Source of the DNA: Rodentolepis nana
Lineage: Eukaryota > Platyhelminthes > Cestoda > Cyclophyllidea > Hymenolepididae
DNA length: 20,705 nucleotides
Direction of reading: 5' to 3'
NCBI GenBank assembly: GCA_900617975.1
Contig: UZAE01013614.1
Location: 1 to 20,705 of the forward strand
Position 1 is the first letter of the stretch. Each line of letters opens with the position of its first letter. Below the pieces are notes generated by a model. That model ran no database searches. It was not told where the DNA came from and saw nothing but the letters and a program-made list of their open reading frames with translations. Made by a program: the position numbers and the translations under genes. Positions 1 to 11,740 of this stretch are shown one piece after another.

Positions 1-310
1 TAGACTTACCTCCACGTGGTGCACCCTGGGCAATGTATACTCATACGGCAAAAAAGTCTATTAACCGGCAGTTGACTTCTGACTTCAAACTACTATGGCC
101 CGACTATTTGTCATATTCGACCCCTTCCACAGTACACATCTTACCTTTTTCTCTAGCTTTGTGTCTGTCTGCCTCTTTTACATCTGTGAATTGCTCTTCT
201 GTACCCCACCCCTCGACTTTCTTCTTCTTTGATGAACCCTCCCTCTGTGAAGCCTGAAGTCAGCTAAATGGCTAATGATAGCTATCAAAACGCCTGCCAT
301 TTGAAATAAA
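1..310 (+). repeat. SINE-like short repeat, copy 1 (5' end cut by window edge)
   Basis: It begins a few bases inside the element ('TAGACTTACCTCCACGTGG'); copies 2 and 3 carry another ~11 bases upstream (GGTGTGCGA-type). It keeps the landmarks 'ACTCATACGGCAAAA', 'GTTGACTTCTGACTTCAAAC', 'CTTTGTGTCTGT' and 'CTCTGTGAAGCCTGAAGTCA'. The tail 'GGCTAATGATAGCTATCAAA' plus 'CGCCTGCCATTTGAAATAAA' is shared with the LINE copies. The 74-codon ORF inside it is not conserved among copies and is not called a gene. Confidence 0.85.
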
Positions 311-1342
311 TTTTAAACTGGGAAATAATTTAAGAGTCTCAACTTCGTATTGAGCGTAGAAGAACATCCGCTATCCTTCCACTTCTGAATGCATTACGCT
401 GAAACGTCGGCTTGGTGATCTACAGGCAATACCTATTTGGTTTTTTTTAAAATGACCAATACTAGTAGGATGATATAATGCCGAATAGAAAGTTTACAAC
501 ACGAAACAGCTTTCTATCCTAATGTGCTAGTTTGGCGCATTTTATCTCCTATTGAATATAACATTAACCTAGGTTACTGCATCCTTTGGCCATTGGCAGT
601 GGGCGGAGTTATACTACAAAATGACTTCGCTTCCCCACTCATCAACTCTTGAAAAGGGTGTGGGTAAATGATAGAACTGCATGCAAATAGTGCTTCCTTT
701 AATGAAAAATATTGTGCAGATTAATAAGGAGCATGGCTTGTAAAGTGGAAGCACCCAAATAACCTCCATGCCAAAGATTAACTTCAGTGGAAGAAACAAA
801 CGTGCAAGTTTCTCTTATTGGTGGCCGTGCATTTGGACATCCATCCGAGGAATTAACTGACAACACTGCTCATCTTATCAAAAGATTGAACAGTAAGCAT
901 TTAACACATAAAGGTGGTTTAATGAACGAGGTATCATTGACACCCTAAGCCATTTGGAACTCTGGGTTAAAATGCTGATAGTCTATGCGTACATCTCTAA
1001 ACAGTGGGTAACATTCATCTCTCCTTCCCCTTAACACATTTTGCGTCTCACGATACCTCAAATCAATTCAGAGCACAGTTGGCCGACATGGCTGTCACAA
1101 CTTAATTATCAACAGGATACTAGTCGAAAATCAGCTTGAAATGCGTAAATAATTTTTGTGGTAGCGAAGCCAAAGTCGACGTTCAATTAACCGTGATAGG
1201 CATTGACGACTGCATTTTCCGAAAATAATGATAGGTGGTTGCAGGACATTTTCCCTCTCAATGTACTATTTAACATGGAAACAGCAACTTAAATTGGTCA
1301 TTCTGATAGGTAAATGTACTTATTTGATAGAAAATATTTTAT
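311..1342. other. Intergenic DNA, no gene seen
   Basis: AT-rich sequence between short-repeat copy 1 and the 3' end of the AKAP10-like gene. Open frames are short (at most about 61 codons) with no recognisable motif. I looked here for further C-terminal exons of the AKAP10-like gene and found none. Confidence 0.6.
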
Positions 1343-1348
1343 TTTATT
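1343..1348 (-). promoter_or_regulatory. Poly(A) signal of the AKAP10-like gene
   Basis: A canonical AATAAA on the minus strand lies about 150 nt downstream of the TAG at 1497-1499. It supports the transcript, and so the protein, ending here rather than continuing into further exons nearer the window start. Confidence 0.55.
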
Positions 1349-1496
1349 ACTAATCTTAAAAAAATATGATAGTAAAAGGAAACAAAGTCACAACCAAGAT
1401 AGAATGAAATAAGAGTGTGCAAGGAAAGTGCAGAACAACATCAAAAGTAAGGAAAATGACCGGTGGTACGTGTTGGGTCAAATGATGAGTAGTTGA

Positions 1497-2592
1497 CTAA
1501 CCCGATTTCTTCATGAAATTGCCTCGATATCGCTCAAATGGGGCAGAGTGAAAGAACGACGGAAGAATATTCTAGATCACACATAAGTAATATGAATACG
1601 CGTACTTTCTCAACAGTTTTAAAAATCAATTTATAAAGATCATCAAAGCAGTTAATTTGGGGTTCTTTCTCAGAACAGGCTGAGTCTAGGACGTCACGAT
1701 ATTGCTCGAGAGTGAGACCCATAAAGTCATCTGAAGCAGGAGAGAGGTATCTACGAAGATAATAAGTGAAAAAACAAAACAAACTTAGCACAAATTGTTG
1801 TAGCATCATGAAGAAGTTGACCATATCGTTCCTCGATTGTTTCATGATGGTCCTGCTTTAGCATAAGTTCATGAAACTCTTTTCTATATGCATTAACAGC
1901 CAGAAGGAAAGTCAATAAAGTCGAAGTTGGATCACCAGCAAGAAACTACAGTGAGGAAATTTGAGAAAAAACGGCCTACCTCAACGAAGAAAACCAAAAG
2001 AGATTCTTCAAATAATACGTCATTTAAAGTGAGTTGATCGTTGATTATGATTTCAGAACAAAATTGAGAAAATAGCTCACTTTTAAGAAAACCGGGGAAT
2101 AAACTAAAATCGAAATTGGAGAAAAGTATACCGGCCTACCTCAATCGAAGTTTAGATTCGGCAAATCGAAAACACGGTTCCAAAGCCAAAATATTATTAG
2201 GATTCTCTATAATCCTCACTAAAGAATAAATTAGTTGAACTCGGCATACATAAGGTATGAGATAATAGTTCTGCATTTAGATCAACTGCCAATTTGGCTT
2301 CAGGAGAAAGGTAGCGAAAGTAAATAGTCGTCACATTATTGACGGCTAATTCTGATATCATTTTTCGAAGTTTGTCTAGCTCCTCATCAGAAAGGACTTT
2401 TTCCTCTGATTTAAAATCGAATTCTTCCTGATTATTACTTTTACGACTTTTGCAACTGGATAGTTCTAACCAGAGTCGGAAAATATTTTCCAACTTTGTT
2501 GAACTTAGATATTGAAGGAAGAAAGACAATAATAGTGGGTCGTTAACAACATTGTTAAATGATGGACATAATCTCGAGAAACCAAGGCTCAT
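1497..2592 (-). CDS. AKAP10 (D-AKAP2)-like tandem RGS-domain protein, 6 exons
   Basis: Exons, in transcript order on the minus strand: 2592-2250, 2218-2140, 2103-1980, 1945-1785, 1750-1606, 1571-1497. The introns are 31, 36, 34, 34 and 34 nt, all GT-AG and phase-consistent. The product is 308 aa. Residues 10-45 (SFNNVVNDPLLLSFFLQYL... FRLWLEL) open a first RGS-type helical bundle. After an acidic, charged insert it resumes at 'AVNNVTTIYFRYLSPEAK' and ends at 'FPGFLKSELFSQF'. A second RGS domain runs from 'LTLNDVLFEESLLVFFVE' through 'RYGQLLHDATTICAKYLSP' to 'KTVEKNILPSFFHSAPFERY'. The order and spacing match vertebrate AKAP10, which scaffolds protein kinase A. The family's long C-terminal tail with the PKA-binding helix is absent: a TAG follows 'NFMKKSG'. 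The start is uncertain. The frame stays open about 90 nt upstream of the ATG to a TAG, so an upstream exon is possible. The AKAP10 identity rests on remembered family sequence; PKA anchoring is not supported by what is seen. Confidence 0.78.
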
Positions 2593-3057
2593 ATTCGGGT
2601 GACAAAAGAACGTGCCCCTCGGTGCATAGATTGGATGGACACTACGTTGTCCTTGACGTGGCCATATGATAAATATGATAAACTAGTTCAACAAAATCGA
2701 ACAAATATTACAAGAAAAGCAAATTCGCAACAAATTAAAAGATTATTGGTTTTGTCTATAATATCACCTAAATAGTTTAATAGTGCATTGCTTATTTTTC
2801 ACGCAGGTAATAAGCCACAAACTCTCTAACATTATTTATTATTATTGTTATTGAAGACCAAGTCGGAAATCCATTTATCCAATCAAAATTCATAGAACGA
2901 CGTATATATTAATAATTTTGCGATTTATATTGGTTTATTTTAGTTGTATTTTAACGTACTCATTTGTATTTTGCTGAGTCTTTATTATGCTTAACATTGG
3001 GTCACAGTGTGATTCCATTTATACATATCCGATTTCACTTTACGTATTTTTCATTAG
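2593..3057. other. 5' flank of the AKAP10-like gene; possible upstream exon
   Basis: On the minus strand the coding frame stays open for ~90 nt upstream of the chosen ATG. It reads 'QRSVHPIYAPRGTFFCHPN' just before the ATG, back to a TAG near 2685. Candidate acceptors occur in this stretch, so the first RGS exon could begin here. Beyond that the DNA is very AT-rich with no further coding signal. Confidence 0.45.
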
Positions 3058-3072
3058 ATATTTATAGATTAG

Positions 3073-3365
3073 GGGTGTGCGATAGACTAACCTTCACGTG
3101 ATGCGCCCTAAAAAACGTATACTCATACGGCAAAAAGGTCTATAAACCGGCAATTGACTTATCTCTGTATGCCATTTTCGACAACTTCCACAGTTCTCAT
3201 CTTACTTTTCTCTGACTTTGTGTCTGTGTCTAAATTACATCTGTGGATCACTCTTGTGTTCCTCCTTCCCACTTTTTGTGACTTTGTCAGTTCCTCCCCT
3301 CTGTGAAGCTCGAAGTCAGCTTAAGGACTAATGACGACAACTAAAACACCTGCCATTTAAAATAA
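3073..3365 (+). repeat. SINE-like short repeat, copy 2
   Basis: A full-length, diverged copy from 'GGGTGTGCGATAGACTAACC' to the A/T-rich tail after 'CCTGCCATTTAAAATAAA'. Flanks 3058-3072 and 3366-3380 match at 11 of 15 positions (ATATTTATAGATTAG against ATATTTAAGGATCAT), consistent with a decayed target-site duplication. It lies between the AKAP10-like gene's 5' side and the ST7 3' end. Confidence 0.82.
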
Positions 3366-3380
3366 ATATTTAAGGATCAT

Positions 3381-3844
3381 CATGTATTAGACATTTGTAA
3401 ATTTAGCTTTGTTATATCTGTACCTCATGATATCCCCTGACCATAATCAAATAGTGCATTACTCGAACCCAATTAGATTGATCATGCAATAAGTATAATG
3501 ATTGAAAACAGCCATACCCTATGGCTGTTTCGTCACAATAACCTCCGTGTCATTATCTTTGGCTTACTAGTATCAGTTAGAGTTCTCCAGATAAGAGACT
3601 TATACTCTAACATCTCATTTTTCATTCCAACTTAACAAGTGCCTTAGATCAATGCACTCACTAGCTTCGCCTTAAATGTTTTTACTTGATTCCACGCATG
3701 TAGCCAATGAAAAACCCCTTGATAAGAATACACTTTAATCTAAAGAAAATTAATAGATTAAATGTGGGCATCTTCGAACCTATTAGACGTATGATCATAA
3801 CAAAGGGTGGCGAACAAGCCGAAAGACACAGACATGCATCGCAA
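3381..3844. other. Intergenic DNA, no gene seen
   Basis: Between short-repeat copy 2 and the ST7 poly(A) signal. No significant open frame, repeat or RNA gene was recognised on either strand. Confidence 0.55.
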
Positions 3845-3850
3845 TTTATT
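3845..3850 (-). promoter_or_regulatory. Poly(A) signal of ST7
   Basis: AATAAA on the minus strand, 218 nt past the ST7 stop at 4068-4070. It is the first canonical signal downstream and gives a short 3' UTR consistent with the last-exon assignment. Confidence 0.55.
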
Positions 3851-4067
3851 CAACATTTAATAATAGTAGTAATGTCATAATCATTATTAGCAGTGGTAAG
3901 ATAGAACTACTCCCACAAGATCTCAAAACGACAAAAGATGAGCTGGTTGAACAAAGAGGGACGAGATAAATGGACCTCCACAGCGTCGCATATCTTGCCC
4001 AGTTCAGACGCATATTTTGTATGTTTTCGAGAAGCATGAGGGAGTTTTAGGAAGACCAGGTCGACCA

Positions 4068-7000
4068 CTAGGCCCGCCGAACAACGAGCGGTGCGAAAGC
4101 ACTTAGTGCTCCAACCAGTCTTTCGGAGAGATATGAAACCGGACTGAGAAACCAATGCAATGCCTATAACAGAAGAAAATAAGAGATATGTTAATCAGAG
4201 TAATAACTCTCGCATCCACCTTTTTTATAAAGACAGGAGACCAACTATCCAACTGACAGAAAGTGATATGCATATGAAGTGAAAATAATGTTTTGTCGAG
4301 GTTCTTAGAATTTCAAGGCTAGTAAAATCAATCTAAAATATCATCCGAGCTCCATAAAATTAATTATAAGCTTTTTATAATAGCCACTAATTGAGATGTT
4401 AGAAAATAGTAAAAACTCAAGTTATAGGGTAGATCATAAGACAGGAGTTTATAAAAATTCGGGAATGAAGCGAAACATCTTTTTGAGGATCAATAGAAAA
4501 ATCTGCACAATACGATTCAGATGTATTGTACAAAGGTAGCAAAACAAGATAAAGCTTACTTTCAAATTCACCTCTTGTGACTTATCACGCATATGCCTGT
4601 GTGAGATTCACAAATAGAAGCTACTTCTCACCTGCATAGGCTTTCGAAAATGTATTCGTTAACAGTATGGTAACTTCAAGTAGGTAAATTTATTGGGAGA
4701 ATTTATAAGCATGGAGGAAACCATCATGTCTTAAAAAATCTCCACTTTTGAATCTTGAACCTATTTTGACTGAGCCAAATAAATGAGGAATTGCATACAA
4801 CTGATGTCTTAAAATAATAGTCAGACGGATGTGAAGCGCTATCGCCCCTGATATAAGAGCGTGTAAACTGTCACAATAGTTTTGGTAACTCAAAGCCAGC
4901 CATAATAAAGACAGTTCAAAGTCACTTTAGTAAAAAAAATACGAATTTTTCAATATAGCTAGGAGGAAGGCGACTGATTGCTCAGTCATACAGTAGTAGA
5001 GGAAACTTCGTTCAGGGCACGATACGGAGAATAATGGGGGGATAAATTCGGCTTCATTAATTTAAAGGAAGGATATTAACTTCACTCAACGAATAGGCAT
5101 CAAAAGAGGGTTCTAAGCTAATGGCAATTCCAAATTCACCAAAGGAGCTATGCGTTATTTTTAACAGTATTGAAAGGGAGAGACAAAGCAATATATTTTT
5201 GACAATGCAAGCACTACAGTCATTACTAAAAAGGAATGCTGTCATTTAACTCAGATGCGTTAGAAAATAAATTCTACTCGAACAATAAAGATGCGGCATT
5301 GATTGAGGAGTGGATAGGCAGATAGGTAGAGAGAGATGGTGACTCACTTGACTAGAGAAAGAGCCCACTTGCTCGGGATAAACATGGGTGAGGAAGGCCA
5401 GTATCGCGGTGAGAGAACACAGCACGGCCGTGAAGATTATGAAGAAGGGCACGTCCTTCTTGGGATACACCGACACATTGTGGAAACCTGAAATGGAATA
5501 AATTTAAGTAACTTTATCCTATCCAGCCATTATGGCAAAATCAAACTAGTGGATGAGCGGAACTGACATTTTTATGATAAAAAGGAGTCTATTCATCATG
5601 ACTCGGATACAGATGAAATTGTGAAAACGACGAGCTACCGACGCCATTTCAACAGGGAGTAAAATAAACTGCGAGAGGAAGAGCCTGAGAGGACGAAAAA
5701 CTCACGTTGTGCTTGAGCCAAGGGAAACAGGTTTAGCAAGATTTTCTCAAATTGCCTGCGATATTCAGACAAAAGTGTCGACTGCTTGGAGAGGTAAATG
5801 AGCTAGGGTTTGTAGCTCAAATATGGTTACACTGACCAGGATATCCTGATTATTTATTACTGGTGAACGATTTAAAAGTTCTAGGGAAGGTCAAAGTAAA
5901 ACAACCATTCTGTCCCCTTTTTTAGGTGGTAGAATGAATTTATCTGACGGTCACGCAGACAGGTTTTTAAAACTGACTGTTGCTTTAGATTTGTTGCCTC
6001 GGAGGCAAGTCGCGTTGGAACGACCTTAGGCATGAAGGATTGCTAAGAGCGAATGAGATTTTTTAATTTTTTCCACTGGCTGGGTGCTACATCATATCAT
6101 CATCATCAGCAGCAGCATAAACTGAAGCTGCAATAGAAAGCGCTTAAGAAGCGACAGATGGAACTGGAGGTAGTGCAAAGATCTAAGAGGAATTTGGAAT
6201 TTCTATGGTAGTAGATGTGGTGGAACATCATGAGTCATTGTAGCCCCACTTTGGTAATTACGTAAAGTAAAGAATTGAGGAGTCCACTATCTGATGAGAA
6301 AGTGAAGGCATTTCGCCTCTAGTAATGTAAAACTTTCGGAGGAAGTTGTCACAACCTACAAGCCGATACCCCGGCAGAAAAAAGGAACACAAATGTTCGT
6401 TATTATGGGGAACAAAATTACCATGATTCAACATGAACTATATACAATATAGCGTAATTCATATTAGTTCACTTAACTAATTTAAGGGCTAATAGTAATT
6501 TACATGATAACGGGAAATGGATATTTATTTAGTGAAGGCAAAAACATTATTATGAATAACCGTAAAATGTGCAAATAGTGATTATTCAGTTTTCGTACAA
6601 CCATGATAAGATCCGAGTAGGATACTAGTAGTAACAATCTATTTCAAGATGTAACAGCGTTGTATAGCAAAGAACGAATCGCGCGATTAGGAAAGGAAAC
6701 TAGATTGACATGTTTTAATTTTCATGAATCGGTTCATTACATTCTACTCATCTTCAATAATTCCATATTGGAAGACAAATGATTTTGAATAGGCTGATGA
6801 ATTATCACGGCTAAACGTGATTTAACAAGCCCCTATGCAAGAAATCGTCATCAATGGGCAAATGTATACTGCAATCTCGCCGACTCTATCCGGAAAAGTA
6901 TTATAACGGCATAGGAAAGTATGTATAGTACAGCGGAAGACCTCGTCTCCAGAAAAGCCATAAAATTGGTAAAAACAAAACCATCGTGAGACATTATCTA

Positions 7001-10000
7001 TCGTGGACATCGGTTTAATATTAGATGAGAGTTGGCGTAGCACTAATACTCAAGCAAAGGAGCCTCCAACAATTCCTCTCAGGTCATTCAAGAATAAATT
7101 AAGTGAAAATGTTAGTCAGAACGGGCAGACATAGAAATGCTTGCCGCAGATTGTCTCAAATGTTAAAGTGCTGCTAGAAGCTAATCCTCCCACAAGTGAA
7201 AAAAATGCCTAGTTCCCCAGAGGAGACATCATGAGGTAGAGTTCATATTGATTTTGCTGGCCATAGTAATGATGCTTAATTAGTCTTTGTGGACTCACGA
7301 TCCAAAGGGAATTGAAGTAACAGCAATATCGTCAACAAATACTATAGCGACAATGGGGGAACTTAACCACATTTACACGGCTCATTGTTTCTCAGAAACC
7401 TTGGTATAAGATCATGAAATAGAATGCTGTTCATCGCCGTTCCAGTGATGCTGAGGAAAAAACGTTGATCACATCCGTAGGTCACATATTACCAGAAAAC
7501 AACGAGAGATTTGTCGGCACGTTCAAAAGGAGGAGGAGCGAAGGAGGAAGTTATTCGAAAGCTCCTGCTGCACTTCAAACTTCCAATAAATAAATCAGGA
7601 AAGGCCTTCCAAATATAGACACATATCCCAGTACTCAATGATAATACATAATTGCATAAAAGGCAGAGTTTACCTCAAAGTAATCAAATAGACCATGTGG
7701 CTCAATAATGGTACTTTGTACAATATACAGAAAGCAATGCTAGAAGAACGTTCACAGTAGTATTTCCATAGTGCAGGAGGGGGGGAGGGAGGGTAGGGGA
7801 CCCTAGGAACGAATATTTTGAAATGTCACTCGAAACGTTCCGAAGTAGGGAGAAGGGATTCCCAGGGCGTGTTCCCTCTATTTATCAAAGTCATAACAAA
7901 CACACGCATCTGAGAAGAGAAGACCGAAAGGAAAATTTTAAATCAGTAAAGAAGAAAGTCAAGACAAGGGTTAAAAGTGAAATGAACTTCAATCTGAAGA
8001 TCGACAGAAGCAATCAAGTTGAATATATACAGAAATTGACTACTGCTAAGTTCTTTATTGTTCTTAATAGCTAAACAATCATGGAGAGAGAGGGAGTACA
8101 AAAACAGACAATGGATCAGTTACCGAACAATAGAACTTGGGATCCATTTAACTTTAATGAAAGGTCAATTTGGGGGCACATTTTTTTGATAAACAGACGA
8201 CAACAAATGTGCCTTTTTCCTCTTGCTTTGAACGCCGAGCTCATAACAAACGTTAATAAAAACCCCATGGGATGAAGTTGTGGGGACAGACAAACCGCAA
8301 CTGAGAGTATGCAAAATTCTTAGTTTTAAGAAATAAAAGCCCACTTTGCTTCTCTTCTTTCCTGGGCAAATACTATGAGAAGGTTTGTGAACAGCATATC
8401 CTAATTGAACCTCAGATGGGTAAAACAAAGTAAAACTGAACGTCCAAGACACAAGGAAATTTTATTGTATGCTAACATTAAACTATTACAATAATCAACT
8501 ATATGACTGAAGGGCAGAGCATTCACTACAAACCAATCTTTAATGTTGTCAATGACATCAATGACAACATTACACTATGGTAAAATCATCAATTTGATCT
8601 CAAGGAGGGGGATTGTTCATCAGACAGGTAGCTACGCTTATCACAACTTGACCTGTTTCAGAGACTACCTGTTCTTGATCTTTATTTTTTCCCTTAGAAA
8701 GATGACTGGATTTGCAAGTGCTTCGCCTCAATCACTTACACATTCTACTCTATGCAACATGTCAAATCGACGAGCCAATAAAAGGAGATAAACGGAGGAA
8801 TTTCAACGGGAAAACGACTTCTTCCCCTCTCCACCCCCCAAATCGATTAAATCAGGTCAAGGCATGAGGACACGAGAGGGGAATCAGAGGGACACATTCC
8901 TTTCGAAACTAACAGAGCCACAAAACGCACGCACACACACACATGGGGCTTTTAGCCTGCTTTTTGTGGACAGAGTATGCGGACAAGATGGGCCACAACC
9001 ACCTAACATAGCTATAGCCGTCATCAGCAGCGTGCCAAGAGCACAAGCAACAACTTACATACACATAGTGGGTGGAGCGAGAGCCAATAAAACATGAACA
9101 TGAGTGGCCACTGGCAAATCTCTCCTCCCTTCACCTATCAATCAATAAGGTCATATCTGCATAGGAATTTGAGGATAAGAAGAATGAATCTATAGAGCTG
9201 GATACACATATCCACTCAGAAAGTCAGTCTAAAAGACACTTATTATAGAAATTCAATGGACATTTCCGAAGAAGATAAATCTAATTAAGAATGACGTTTG
9301 TGTTCCATTTTACACATTTTCCTTGAAAAGAGAAAGGCGATTTGCGGACGACTTGAAGAAAATTTGAGTTTTAGAAAGGGAGGAGCATATAAAAACGAGA
9401 AGGAATCATTCTTATAGAAAGAATTTGCTAAACAAAAATGGCAGTAAATGTCACAGAAAATATAAACGTAATTATAACTACATTATTCACAAACTCTAGA
9501 TACAAATTTTAGCTTATGCGTCGAATCATTTCATGTTCGACTGGAAAATAACTGATAAAAAGACCACCGTTTCAAGTTTGGTAATTATAAAACTCCAATT
9601 GATGAATAAAAGTTGGGAATGAAGTGGAATCGTATAGTTGACCATGGACATGCGAGTTTTTGTAATAACTCTATGGCTAATAGAAGATCTGATTCAACAA
9701 GAGATTCTAATGCCTCAACATCAAAATTTGAGAGTTGTGCTGATTCCGATACACCATTTTAGTCCCTATAGACCGATTTAAATCTTCGGACTGTAAGCAC
9801 TTGATCATAAATTTCGCTAATGAATTAAATAGTCCTGTGGGCGTTCAAGCAATGATAAAATAAAAGCAGCGTGGAATGTGTGGCCTTTGCACATAAAAAG
9901 CTGAACAATTTGTGTACAAAGGAAAAAGGTTTGAAAGATTATTTGCATTCCCTTGTCTAGACACAAATGAACTCAAACATTTGTTTATAAAATGCGTCGT

Positions 10001-11703
10001 TTTTTACTGGTAGTCTTAATAGGTAAGGGAATTAGATAGGCAGGGACATTTAGTCTGTAAGATTTATGAAAGATGAGAATACGGGTCCTGAGCCATGAAG
10101 ATGATGGTAAGAGAAATCGACCATTGCCTTTCATCAGAAGCGATAGCGACTGATGAATACAGCCTCATCTAGCTATTAGCTACCACACGGAGTTCCCAGC
10201 TCGGCTTCCCCATTGATCCACTTTGCGTGAAGGTCATTTAAGTCAGCTTGCTTCAGTAAAGTTGTGAGCCTACTTCCAGCGCACTTGGTACTTATAAAAC
10301 TAGAACAACAAAGTCAAATCAATTCAGCAAAATGTAATTAGACCTTGATTCAATATTCATTCAATTATGTAGGCGGCTATTCATTGCATTCCCAAATTTC
10401 GGAACCTGATGTAAGTCCTATTCTATCTGTTTCACTCAATTATTTGGCTCAATATGCCTTCAGATCAAAAGGCAAATTTAAAATAAAACAACATGCCTGC
10501 TTGTCAGAACGATACAATATATGCTAACTTGAAAAATAAATCGTTAAAGAAAGCAATATTGAAAAAATAGGCAAAATTCCATAGAATGGAATGACTATTA
10601 CAGTGGAATCAAGAAGTAAAAGCAATGGTAATTTAAATGACTATATATTTTGATTAGCCGGCCGATGTCTTTCCACACAATGAAGGCCTTAATCAGGAGA
10701 GAATTCAAGACCTCAAGGTGAAACGAACTTAAAGCTCGAACAAAGGAGAAACAGTGTACAGTAGTACTCTCCAACATAGCCGACTGGCCAAGAATCGAAG
10801 TCGTTGCTGAGTTTAGACTACGTACCGGACACGATTGCCTGGCAAAACATCTTCACAGATTGGGAGTATACACTCAACCCACATGCCCTCTATGTAACCT
10901 ACAGGAGGAAATGGAGAAGACACACCTGATCCGGTGCCCAGCCCTAAAGGCAACGACGGAAAGCCAGACATACTGGGGAGCAAGAAGACAGCTAATGAAT
11001 TGCTATTAATTAACTGCTATAAATGTACCCCTACCCTTGGGGGAAGCTGAAGTCAAAGTTTAAGGGCTAATGATAAATATCATAAAGCCTGCCATTTGAA
11101 TAATAATAATAATATATTTTGATGTGATTATTTCAGTACTGATGGGGATCAAGGGAGCTTGGTAACACAGTCTGAATTAATTTTTTACAGAAGACTTGAC
11201 TAGAAACAACACAGCCAAGCAGAGTATAAAATTTTTCATTTTCCACTTTTGTTTGGTTTTGGGTGTGGCGACAGGATGTGGTCGTCAAATCACTAGCTAG
11301 CATTTGCATGATACTTGTTTAATTGATAAAGTTAACCAATGAGTAAATCATTCCAAAAAGGAAAAATAATTTAATGCTAAATGAAAAAAAATTAGCATTA
11401 TAATAACCGCTAGTTAAGTAGGACTGAGCGTGAAAAATTATTACCATGCTAAAGTAGCGTTGGTTGTCCTGGATATCTGGCCTTGGCTACGATATGACAC
11501 ACCTGGTCGCAATATTATGAAAATAACCTAACTCACGAACTTAGGAGACAAATTCTTATATTTGAAGTGAATTATGCTTTTAAAAAGAGAACGCGAACAA
11601 CTGAACTTTTCCATAAAGCAAATAAATAAGGCCTCGTGATGCTCAGACTCAAAAACACGCTTCGGTATGAACCCACCAACTCACCCACCCCCCACCTCCC
11701 CCN

Positions 11704-11740
<37 letters not shown>

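Noticed and set aside
110..145. Pol III B-box-like sequence (ATATTCGACCCC) in the short repeat
   Set aside because: It is weak, poorly kept in the other copies, and no convincing A box lies at the right distance. A tRNA origin cannot be supported.
33..257. 74-codon open frame at the window start
   Set aside because: It lies entirely within short-repeat copy 1 and is not preserved in the other copies.
2206..2218. 13-nt intron with a GTGAGG donor in the AKAP10-like gene
   Set aside because: Too short to splice. The 31-nt intron 2219-2249 (GTATGC...TTTAG) restores the frame and a better RGS alignment.
4690..4893. Minus-strand frame as an alternative last exon of ST7
   Set aside because: No ST7 C-terminal similarity. 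The exon at 4163-4068 follows a strong acceptor, keeps phase and resembles the family end ([16 protein letters not shown]).
8769..9091. Repeated 'GAGCCAATAAAA' words as a possible duplicated element
   Set aside because: Only a short match of about 12 nt with unrelated flanks; chance is sufficient.
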